Shown here piece by piece: positions 1 through 5,330 of a stretch of DNA of 7,052 nucleotides (the stretch's first letter is position 1; the number at the start of each line of letters is the position of its first letter). The position numbers and the translations under genes are program-made. The stretch is from an uncultured Lachnospiraceae bacterium (lineage in GTDB: Bacteria > Bacillota > Clostridia > Lachnospirales > Lachnospiraceae). The DNA lies in assembly GCA_910586405.1 (NCBI GenBank), contig CAJUII010000015.1, positions 1-7,052 of the forward strand, read 5' to 3'. A model generated the notes under the pieces. The model worked only from the letters and a program-made list of their open reading frames with translations, searched no databases and had not been told where the DNA came from.

Positions 1-659
1 TAGCCCATTCCCCAAACTGTTTTGATCAAATCGCCCTTGTCTCCCATCTTGCTTCTCAGTTTCTTCACATGTGTATCGATTGTCCGCGCGTCACCGAAAT
101 AATCATAATTCCATACACTGTTGAGAATCTTCTCTCTGGACAAGGCAATTCCTTTATTTTCCATAAAATACGTCAGCAGTTCAAATTCTTTAAAGCTCAG
201 ATCAACACTCTCACCGTCGATCGTGACGACATGAGCAGCTTTATCTATCGATATACCGCCACATTCAAGAACTTCATTTTCTGAGAGCTGATTGGTCCTG
301 CGCAGAATCGCTTCTACCCGTGCCACCAAAATTTTCGGGCTGAAAGGCTTTGCGATATATTCATCTACGCCCATCTGAAAGCCCTGAAGCTCATCGCGCT
401 CATCTGTGCGTGCCGTCAGCATGATGATTGGAACTTTAGAATAATTTCTGATCTCTCTGCACACTTGCCAGCCATCCATCTTGGGCATCATCACGTCAAG
501 TATAATCAGCGCAATATCCTGCTGTTCGAAGAATAAATCCAGCGCCTGACTGCCATTCTCCGCTTCTAACACTTCATAATTTTGTTTCACAAGAAAATCT
601 TTGACAAGCTTGCGCATTCTGCTCTCGTCATCCACTACAAGTATTTTCAGCTTATTCAT
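1..659 (-). CDS. OmpR/PhoB-family response regulator (3' end off window)
   Basis: This is a transcription factor with a receiver domain (about residues 3-118) and a winged-helix DNA-binding domain (about 128 to the edge). The receiver has the acidic pair D10-D11, phospho-acceptor D55 in LDVMMP, T82 in MLTAR and K104 in AKPF, so all phosphorylation residues are present. The C-terminal part shows the SFKEFELL, TIDTHVKKLRSK and TVWGMGY signatures of PhoB-type effector domains. Reading continues to base 1 without a stop, and only the last few residues should be missing. The ATG at 657-659 follows the upstream gene's stop by 20 nt, with a weak GGTTAGG ribosome site 11 nt before it. It is the last visible gene of the cheA operon. 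Its phosphate donor could be CheA/Hpt from the same operon or a sensor kinase just beyond the edge, the usual partner for this family. Family call secure; target genes unknown. Confidence 0.95.
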   Translation of the reverse strand, partial: MNKLKILVVDDESRMRKLVKDFLVKQNYEVLEAENGSQALDLFFEQQDIALIILDVMMPKMDGWQVCREIRNYSKVPIIMLTARTDERDELQGFQMGVDEYIAKPFSPKILVARVEAILRRTNQLSENEVLECGGISIDKAAHVVTIDGESVDLSFKEFELLTYFMENKGIALSREKILNSVWNYDYFGDARTIDTHVKKLRSKMGDKGDLIKTVWGMG

Positions 660-679
660 ACAAAACCATACCTAACCTT

Positions 680-1243
680 TTACTCCGCAAGCAATAGTTC
701 TTTTTCTTTTTCTCTGATTGCCCGCTCTCTGTCGGACAACTGCTGTTCCCATTCAGCATAGCGATCTTGCAATGCTTTCTCATAATTGATTACTGTGGGA
801 TTGGAACCTGTAGTTGCCATCACAAACATGACAATCACCAAAACCAGCAGTCCGATATTGACTATTATTGATGTTTTTCTGCTAAAAAATTCCTGTTTGG
901 GCTTTTCTTTTACCGGTTTACGGCTTGCCTGTATTCTCTCAATTGTCGGATTTGCACTTTCACGCATACTGTACACGCCATACACAGGTATGTTGGCAAC
1001 ATCCTCCTGTGTTTTATCATGCAGTATCCGTTGCAGCCTTTTGAGGAAATCGTATCCCACAGGAGTTCTAAATACGCGGTTATTGACAGCCTTTTTATAT
1101 ACGGCATGAACCATCTCGTTATTTTCGTAATCCAGTTTTTCCTCAAGCCGTTCTATGCGCACTTTCTCATTCTGAGCAAGCTCTGCGTCCTGTTGGGTTC
1201 CAAATTGGAACCCATCCACAACCCACTCTGACTTATCTGCCAT
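680..1243 (-). CDS. Membrane protein of unknown function with C-terminal coiled coil
   Basis: This 187-residue protein was not recognised. It has a charged, probably soluble N-terminal part (1-105) with a short acidic helical stretch (ELAQNEKVRIERLEEKL), then a Lys/Arg-rich segment (105-123). One clear hydrophobic helix follows (about 125-144, IIVNIGLLVLVIVMFVM), and the C-terminus (about 150-187) is a highly charged predicted coiled coil (YAEWEQQLSDRERAIREKEK). The positive charges before the helix suggest a cytoplasmic N-terminus and an extracytoplasmic coiled coil (inference). There is no signal peptide or enzyme motif. I chose ATG 1241-1243 because AGGGAG at 1250-1255 lies 6 nt upstream. 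An in-frame TTG at 1265-1267 would add eight residues but has no ribosome site. It lies 40 nt after the Hpt gene and 20 nt before the response regulator, so it is probably co-transcribed and may be a membrane or input partner of this signalling system. Function is speculative. Confidence 0.85.
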   Translation of the reverse strand: MADKSEWVVDGFQFGTQQDAELAQNEKVRIERLEEKLDYENNEMVHAVYKKAVNNRVFRTPVGYDFLKRLQRILHDKTQEDVANIPVYGVYSMRESANPTIERIQASRKPVKEKPKQEFFSRKTSIIVNIGLLVLVIVMFVMATTGSNPTVINYEKALQDRYAEWEQQLSDRERAIREKEKELLLAE

Positions 1244-1249
1244 CTGGTA

Positions 1250-1255
1250 CTCCCT
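1250..1255 (-). promoter_or_regulatory. RBS deciding the start of the coiled-coil membrane protein
   Basis: AGGGAG on the minus strand lies 6 nt before ATG 1241-1243. It supports this ATG over the upstream in-frame TTG at 1265-1267, which has no purine-rich element at a proper distance. Confidence 0.7.
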
Positions 1256-1283
1256 GCCTTTCGCCAATGTTTATTGGCAGAAC

Positions 1284-1634
1284 CTAAAGCTCTTGTATGA
1301 TATTATAGGTATCTTGATACAATGTTTCGAGCTGTTTCATCTCCATATCAACATTCATGTCCTGTACTCGAAGCTTCTCCACCATTGGAATCAGTACATG
1401 GTACATTTCATTGATTCCAAGATTGGATACAAACCCCTTCATTGTATGTGCTCCCTCGAAGGCTTCCTTGCAGTTCCCATTGGAATAGGCTTCTTTTATC
1501 TTGTCATAACTTGGATCATCCAGGAATTTCCTGAGACATTTCAGATATAAGGCTTCATTATTCAGAAAACGCTTCATCGTTCCGTCCACGTCAAATCCCT
1601 TTTCCTCCAACATTTTCTTCTGCTCTGCATCCAT
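1284..1634 (-). CDS. Stand-alone Hpt (histidine phosphotransfer) protein
   Basis: This is a 116-residue single-domain phosphotransfer protein that would shuttle phosphate between receiver domains or from a kinase to a regulator in the cytoplasm. The motif EGAHTMKGFVSNLGI carries the expected phospho-accepting His (residue 63 from the chosen start), followed by the conserved Lys-Gly of Hpt helices. The rest is all-helical (KRFLNNEALYLKCLRKFL before it; an amphipathic VLIPMVEKLRV helix after). Its length is normal for a bare Hpt domain and there is no kinase or receiver domain. I chose ATG 1632-1634 because GGAGG lies 8 nt upstream. An in-frame ATG at 1647-1649, overlapping the cheA stop as TAATG, would add five residues but has no ribosome site of its own. 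It directly follows cheA, so translational coupling and a partnership with CheA or the downstream regulator are likely. The partner is inferred. Confidence 0.9.
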   Translation of the reverse strand: MDAEQKKMLEEKGFDVDGTMKRFLNNEALYLKCLRKFLDDPSYDKIKEAYSNGNCKEAFEGAHTMKGFVSNLGINEMYHVLIPMVEKLRVQDMNVDMEMKQLETLYQDTYNIIQEL

Positions 1635-1642
1635 GTAGTCAA

Positions 1643-1647
1643 CCTCC
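1643..1647 (-). promoter_or_regulatory. RBS of the Hpt gene at the cheA stop codon
   Basis: GGAGG on the minus strand begins 1 nt after the cheA TAA and lies 8 nt before ATG 1632-1634. It favours that start over the TAATG overlap start at 1647-1649, and its closeness to the cheA stop suggests translational coupling. Confidence 0.7.
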
Positions 1648-1648
1648 A

Positions 1649-3784
1649 TTAATCCTGCATCAGCCCGCTCACATCAAGTATCAGTGCAATACTGCCATCG
1701 CCAAGCTGTGTACAGCCGGATATGCCATGAACCTTTTTGACATAAGGCGGTATTGGTTTTACAACGATTTCTTGTGTTCCAATCAACTCATCGATCAGTA
1801 CACACAATGTATTTCCTTCATATTCGAGAAGCAGCATCACGCCATCTTCCACATCTGTAACGGCATCATCCAAATTATATTTCTGGCTGAGTCTGAGAAT
1901 CGGATAGCATTCACCGCGTATCATGACATACTCCTCACCGTTCGGCTCATGAATCAACTGGTCATCTGTCACGCGGATAAATTGCTTGATCGCCCCTGTC
2001 TCCATGACAAATTTGGTATTGCCATTGCGCATAACGATACCATCTATAATTGCCATCGTCAGTGGAATCTTCATCGTCATCGTCGTGCCTTCACCCTCGA
2101 TGGACTCGATATCCAGCACACCGCCGATCTTTTGAATATTCTTGACTACCACGTCCATACCTACGCCGCGGCCTGAAAACTCTGTGACTTTTTCCTTTGT
2201 CGAAAATCCAGGAAATGTGATAAACTGGAAAATTTCCTTGTCTGTGTAATCACTCTCAACACGGTTGTCAGGAAGAATGCCGTTCTCCCACGCTTTCTTA
2301 TAGAGCTTGCTCCTGTTGAGTCCTTTTCCGTTATCGCGCACAGAAATCCATACTTTTCCGCCCTCATTCTTTGCCTCAAGGGTCACTCTCGCCGGCTCTG
2401 TCTTTCCAGCAGAAGCTCTTTCCTCAGGCATCTCTACCCCGTGGTCAACGGAATTTCGAACCAAATGCATCAACGGGTCGGATATATTTTCAATGATGTT
2501 CTTATCCACTTCAGTCGTGTCGCCGATCATCTCAAACTCAATATTTTTCCCGAGCTTTCTCGACATATCAAACACGGTCCTGTTCATTTTCTGGAACGTG
2601 TTGGTCAGTGGCATCATTCGCATCGACATGATTAGCTCCTGCATCTCTGTCGTGATCTTTGACAACTGGGATGCGGCTTTCTGGAAGTTTGACAGATCAA
2701 GGTTTGGTACCTGTAAATCAGGATTCTGTAGAACCACTGACTCTGCGATAACCATCTCTCCCATCAAATCCATAAGCATATTCATCTTGTCAATGCTGAC
2801 GCTCATAAACGCCTGTTTGGTCTCTTTTTTCTTTTTCTTCGTAATCTGCTTTGCCTTGCCGGCTTCCTTCTGAATGACATAGTCACCAGGCTGCGGTTCT
2901 TCTTTCTTTTGCGCCTCTTGGCTCGCCTCTGGTGCCGCGATGCTCTCCTCCTGAATAGGCTCTCCAGAGAAGCCCCTCTCAAATTCAGCATTTGAACATT
3001 CAGAAATCAGTAAATCCCTGATCTCGGAAGTCGTGTCAAGCAGCTCATGCAGCTTTTCCTCCGTAAAATCACCGCGGACAAGCATCTGGAAACCATCTGC
3101 CAGGATCGTCTCCGATGAGGTTTCATCTGTTAGAATATCCTCTGGTGTATAATGCACATCTTCTGTAAACTCTTTTAAGGCATATGTCGCAGAGTAAGCA
3201 CGCAGGTTACTCATCTGTGTATCTTCATGATATGTAATCTTGATACGGAAACATTTCGCATCGCCCGATGCCTGCGGTGCAATATAAAACTGGTTGGGTC
3301 CCAGATCCATTCCTGAAGAGGCAGATGCCTCTGCTTTCGGTTTGGGCGGTTCCGGTGCTTCTGTTTCGTCAATCACACCTTTTAATCGAACAAGGAACTT
3401 TTCCATCATCTCAATCAATTGAGAGTTGTCACCATCCGGGTCATTCCCCTCTTTTATCTTCTCCATCTCTCCATTGATAAAGTCCAATACCTGAAAAACA
3501 ATATCCGTGAGCTCCATATGCGGCTCTTTTATGCCGACATTTTCCCTCAGATAGTAAAATATGTCTTCCAGTTTGTGAGACACCTTCATAATGTTATCAA
3601 ACATCATGACTCCCGAAGAGCCTTTGATCGTATGCATGATTCGAAAGATTTCATTGATGCTGTTCTCGTCGAACGCGTCATCGTCCTTCGTCTCAAGTAC
3701 AATCTCCTCCAGATTTTCCAAAAGCTGGCCATTCTCATAAATATATATGTCCACCATTCCGTCTAAATTGAATTCCTCAGCCAT
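1649..3784 (-). CDS. cheA: Chemotaxis-type histidine kinase CheA
   Basis: This 711-residue cytoplasmic kinase has the CheA domain order. P1 Hpt (about 1-135) has phospho-His H51 in MHTIKGSSG. A P2-like alpha/beta domain (about 176-262) is flanked by Ala/Pro/Glu-rich linkers, the second ending in a KKKKK run (316-320). P3 dimerisation helices (about 326-395) contain LMDLMGEMVIAES and MRMMPL. The P4 ATPase (about 400-575) has an N box with LVRNSVDHG (441-449), a G1 box DNGKGL (484-489) and a G2 box GRGVGM (538-543). The P5 CheW-like domain (about 576-708) starts with PLTMAIIDG. All catalytic motifs are intact. The ATG at 3782-3784 has GGAAGGGG 7 nt upstream. In textbook systems CheA works with CheW and methyl-accepting receptors and phosphorylates CheY; none of those genes is visible here. 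Instead an Hpt gene, a membrane protein and an OmpR-type regulator follow, so this may be an alternative-function CheA. The CheA identity is secure; the pathway output is inferred. Confidence 0.97.
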   Translation of the reverse strand: MAEEFNLDGMVDIYIYENGQLLENLEEIVLETKDDDAFDENSINEIFRIMHTIKGSSGVMMFDNIMKVSHKLEDIFYYLRENVGIKEPHMELTDIVFQVLDFINGEMEKIKEGNDPDGDNSQLIEMMEKFLVRLKGVIDETEAPEPPKPKAEASASSGMDLGPNQFYIAPQASGDAKCFRIKITYHEDTQMSNLRAYSATYALKEFTEDVHYTPEDILTDETSSETILADGFQMLVRGDFTEEKLHELLDTTSEIRDLLISECSNAEFERGFSGEPIQEESIAAPEASQEAQKKEEPQPGDYVIQKEAGKAKQITKKKKKETKQAFMSVSIDKMNMLMDLMGEMVIAESVVLQNPDLQVPNLDLSNFQKAASQLSKITTEMQELIMSMRMMPLTNTFQKMNRTVFDMSRKLGKNIEFEMIGDTTEVDKNIIENISDPLMHLVRNSVDHGVEMPEERASAGKTEPARVTLEAKNEGGKVWISVRDNGKGLNRSKLYKKAWENGILPDNRVESDYTDKEIFQFITFPGFSTKEKVTEFSGRGVGMDVVVKNIQKIGGVLDIESIEGEGTTMTMKIPLTMAIIDGIVMRNGNTKFVMETGAIKQFIRVTDDQLIHEPNGEEYVMIRGECYPILRLSQKYNLDDAVTDVEDGVMLLLEYEGNTLCVLIDELIGTQEIVVKPIPPYVKKVHGISGCTQLGDGSIALILDVSGLMQD

Positions 3785-3791
3785 TTAGGCA

Positions 3792-3799
3792 CCCCTTCC
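3792..3799 (-). promoter_or_regulatory. RBS of cheA
   Basis: GGAAGGGG on the minus strand, 7 nt before ATG 3782-3784, is a strong Gram-positive ribosome site and fixes the cheA start. Confidence 0.75.
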
Positions 3800-3827
3800 A
3801 TATAAAACATTAATCTTAAGTCTGTTA

Positions 3828-3889
3828 CTATTGTGCTGCCTTTTGCACAATACACCTATCTACAATTTTATATCCATTTTGCACAATAG
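3828..3889. repeat. Three copies of TATTGTGC around the cheA promoter (possible operator)
   Basis: CTATTGTGC occurs at 3828-3836 on the plus strand, and its complement GCACAATA at 3845-3852 and GCACAATAG at 3881-3889. The first two form an inverted repeat with an 8-nt gap. The second and third are extended direct repeats (TTTTGCACAATA, 12 of 12) exactly 36 bp apart. One copy lies in the promoter spacer next to the -35 box. The inverted pair lies at about the transcription start and in the early leader. This is the geometry of a repressor or autoregulatory operator. The binding protein is unknown. The third copy also falls inside the zinc-ribbon ORF (codons for DYCAK). Confidence 0.55.
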
Positions 3890-3893
3890 TCAA
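3865..3893 (-). promoter_or_regulatory. Sigma-A promoter for the cheA operon
   Basis: On the minus strand, TTGACT (3888-3893) and TAAAAT (3865-3870) are separated by exactly 17 bp, each matching the consensus at five of six positions. Transcription would start near 3858, giving a cheA leader of about 75 nt. The -10 box overlaps the stop codon of the zinc-ribbon ORF and the -35 box is within its coding sequence. Confidence 0.7.
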
Positions 3894-4044
3894 TGTTTTC
3901 TGATATTTTTGTCGTATCTCTTTTTATCTTACCAAATAATAGAAACTCCAAACTCGCCTCATCTGTCTCGAAACTGCCGCATTTTGGGCATTTTCCATTT
4001 GAATACTCAATCACTCTGCACTTTTTACAAAAAAATATTTTCAA
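3868..4044 (-). CDS. Small zinc-ribbon protein, function unknown
   Basis: This is a predicted 58-residue protein with two CxxC knuckles, CKKC at residues 6-9 and CPKC at 19-22, nine residues apart. That is the classic four-cysteine zinc-ribbon layout. A charged tail follows (DEASLEFLLFGKIKRDTTK) with one more Cys near the end. Small zinc ribbons of this type bind nucleic acid or protein partners, but nothing more specific can be said. GGAAGGAG at 4053-4060 gives 8-nt spacing to TTG 4042-4044, which I chose. An in-frame GTG at 4048-4050 would add two residues but is only 2 nt from the ribosome site. The stop codon overlaps the cheA -10 box and lies 83 nt before cheA, so read-through into cheA is possible because no terminator intervenes. 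The good ribosome site and ordered Cys pattern favour a real gene; the shortness, non-ATG start and embedded promoter argue for caution. Confidence 0.6.
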   Translation of the reverse strand: MKIFFCKKCRVIEYSNGKCPKCGSFETDEASLEFLLFGKIKRDTTKISENIDYCAKWI

Positions 4045-4052
4045 CCACACTT

Positions 4053-4060
4053 CTCCTTCC
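4053..4060 (-). promoter_or_regulatory. RBS of the zinc-ribbon ORF
   Basis: GGAAGGAG on the minus strand, 8 nt before TTG 4042-4044 and 2 nt before GTG 4048-4050. It favours the TTG start and is the main evidence besides the cysteines that this short ORF is translated. Confidence 0.55.
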
Positions 4061-4067
4061 TATACAT

Positions 4068-4096
4068 ATTCTAGCATTTTATTAATAATTTAGTAA
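4068..4096 (-). promoter_or_regulatory. Weak candidate promoter for the zinc-ribbon ORF
   Basis: On the minus strand, TAGAAT (4068-4073, five of six to the -10 consensus) lies 17 bp downstream of TTACTA (4091-4096, a poor -35 match). The position just before the ribosome site is sensible, but such matches are frequent in AT-rich DNA. Confidence 0.3.
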
Positions 4097-4143
4097 CATA
4101 TTTTTAATCTTTGGATAATAAATTTAATAATATCTAATATTCT

Positions 4144-4172
4144 TTGTTACAACATACACTTTGTTTTATAAT
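4144..4172 (+). promoter_or_regulatory. Upstream tandem sigma-A promoter for the SGNH hydrolase
   Basis: TTGTTA (4144-4149), a 17-bp spacer, then a perfect TATAAT (4167-4172) on the plus strand. It lies 54 bp upstream of the second promoter and would give a leader of about 190 nt. Confidence 0.5.
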
Positions 4173-4197
4173 TTATGAAATAATTTATAAATAAGTA

Positions 4198-4226
4198 TTG
4201 AAATTATTGCAATCTGCATTTATAAT
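4198..4226 (+). promoter_or_regulatory. Main sigma-A promoter for the SGNH hydrolase
   Basis: TTGAAA (4198-4203), a 17-bp spacer, then a perfect TATAAT (4221-4226). This is the best promoter match between the divergent genes. Predicted initiation near 4233 gives a 5' leader of about 135 nt. Confidence 0.65.
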
Positions 4227-4351
4227 ATTCTAAGGCTTAGCTTTCTACATGTTAATGAAACTTTTTATAAATACTTTTACAAACATTGCTTTTTATGTTA
4301 AGTAACTATCAATCAAAGCTATTTATTATTTTATAGGTGCTTTATTATATG

Positions 4352-4358
4352 AAAGGAG
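4352..4358 (+). promoter_or_regulatory. RBS of the SGNH hydrolase
   Basis: AAAGGAG, 10 nt before ATG 4369-4371. The spacing is slightly long but acceptable, and no closer alternative start exists. Confidence 0.7.
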
Positions 4359-4368
4359 CTCTCAAGCC

Positions 4369-5256
4369 ATGAAAAAATATACCAATTCGGTAATTGCACT
4401 TTTTATTTGTATGCTGATTCTGACCCCTTCAACAGTATATGCGGAAGAAATGGCATATATGCCTGCATTTTCGGTCATACAGCCAATTACCGGCGCTGCG
4501 CTGCCCAACGAAAATCTTTCGGACAGTCTCACCGCGCGATTAAATTATTATCTTGTGGACAGTTATACCAATGGAAATATTGATGAACAGCAGTTTAATG
4601 AAATTGTTTCGAGCGGAATGGTTTCTGAGAACGCATTCTTCGCTAATTCTGTATTCGTGGGAGACTCGCTCACCGTGGGCTTCAAGGAATACTGTCAGAC
4701 CCATTCTGATTCCATCGCTTCTGATTCCACATACTTTTTGGCAAGAGTAAGCAGCTCCGCCAAAGCAGCCATATCCAGAAATGCACTCACTGTACACGCT
4801 GATATCATGCCGAAATACAATGGAAAAGTTCAGTATATAGAAGACTCTGTATCTCAGATGCCAAATGTAAACAAACTATTCATCTGTTACGGCATGAATG
4901 ATCTGACCAGCAGTACACCGGAGCAGTTTGTCGCTGACTTGCAGACACTCATTGCACGAATCATGACAAAGACGCCGGGACTACAGGTGTATGTGATCTC
5001 TATTCCATGTGTCATGTCCGATGTAAACAATGGACGGCTGAACAATAAAAACATCCAGACCGCAAATATTTTGCTGCAAAATGCATGTACTTTAAATGGT
5101 TGGGGATTTATCAATATCGCTGAGCACTTGATGGGCGCAGACAATGCGATTCGCCCGGAGTACAGTTCTGATAAATATGTGCATGAAAACAGCCGTGCAT
5201 ACAAGATTTGGAACAGAGTGCTAAAGGATTATGCATTTATGGAAATCACAAAATAA
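4369..5256 (+). CDS. Secreted SGNH/GDSL-type hydrolase
   Basis: This 295-residue exported esterase/acetylhydrolase-like protein has a signal peptide: Lys-rich start, hydrophobic core (about 8-19) and likely cleavage after VYA (residue 25). There is no lipobox Cys. The SGNH fold has block I FVGDSLTVGF with nucleophile S100, and block III YGMNDL with N177. The block V catalytic pair lies in SSDKYVHEN, D268 and H272, a DxxxH spacing instead of the commoner DxxH. The block II oxyanion glycine is not obvious: the matching stretch reads FLARVSSSAKAA. The segment between the signal peptide and the catalytic domain (26-90) is probably a short helical stalk or linker. Family members remove acyl groups from cell-surface or dietary polysaccharides; the substrate cannot be read here. 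The gene is monocistronic, with tandem promoters upstream and a strong terminator downstream. The fold call is secure; the enzymatic target is unknown. Confidence 0.9.
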   Translation: MKKYTNSVIALFICMLILTPSTVYAEEMAYMPAFSVIQPITGAALPNENLSDSLTARLNYYLVDSYTNGNIDEQQFNEIVSSGMVSENAFFANSVFVGDSLTVGFKEYCQTHSDSIASDSTYFLARVSSSAKAAISRNALTVHADIMPKYNGKVQYIEDSVSQMPNVNKLFICYGMNDLTSSTPEQFVADLQTLIARIMTKTPGLQVYVISIPCVMSDVNNGRLNNKNIQTANILLQNACTLNGWGFINIAEHLMGADNAIRPEYSSDKYVHENSRAYKIWNRVLKDYAFMEITK

Positions 5257-5272
5257 TTCTCAAAATAATAAC

Positions 5273-5311
5273 CTATAAGAAAAACAGCCTTACAGGCTGT
5301 TTTTCTTATAG
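5273..5311. terminator. Perfect bidirectional intrinsic terminator
   Basis: CTATAAGAAAAACAGCCT (5273-5290) and its exact complement (5294-5311) flank a 3-nt loop TAC. The GC-rich core ACAGCCT/AGGCTGT is followed by T5 on either strand. It lies 16 nt after the hydrolase stop and 19 nt after the convergent permease remnant's stop, so it can terminate both transcripts. Confidence 0.9.
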
Positions 5312-5330
5312 AGATCATCTACAGATCCGC

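Larger units (their letters stand above)
4074..4368. other. AT-rich divergent intergenic region and long SGNH-gene leader
   Basis: About 300 bp of strongly AT-rich, non-coding DNA separates the leftward zinc-ribbon/cheA genes from the rightward hydrolase. It holds two rightward sigma-A promoters and, downstream of the second, a leader of about 135 nt (roughly 4233-4368). I saw no recognisable riboswitch, T-box or terminator hairpin in the leader. An 18-codon ATG ORF (4249-4305) lies within it, with only a distant AAGG before it, and is probably chance. Confidence 0.6.

Noticed and set aside
786..1109. 107-residue plus-strand ORF
   Set aside because: Antisense shadow of the coiled-coil membrane protein; its hydrophobic appearance comes from the complement of the opposite strand.
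1244..1267. Upstream TTG start for the coiled-coil membrane protein
   Set aside because: No ribosome site precedes it, whereas AGGGAG is ideally placed for the downstream ATG at 1243.
1727..2176. 149-residue plus-strand ORF antisense to cheA
   Set aside because: Shadow of the CheA P4/P5 region; composition rich in His/Ile/Tyr with no recognisable motif.
2307..2873. 188-residue plus-strand ORF antisense to cheA
   Set aside because: It lies wholly opposite the well-supported CheA P3/P4 coding region, has low-complexity Phe/Ser-rich content and no ribosome site or domain.
4249..4305. 18-codon ORF (begins MLMKLF) in the hydrolase leader, a possible leader peptide
   Set aside because: Only an AAGG 13 nt upstream, and short ORFs are common in AT-rich DNA. 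No terminator/antiterminator pair follows to support attenuation.
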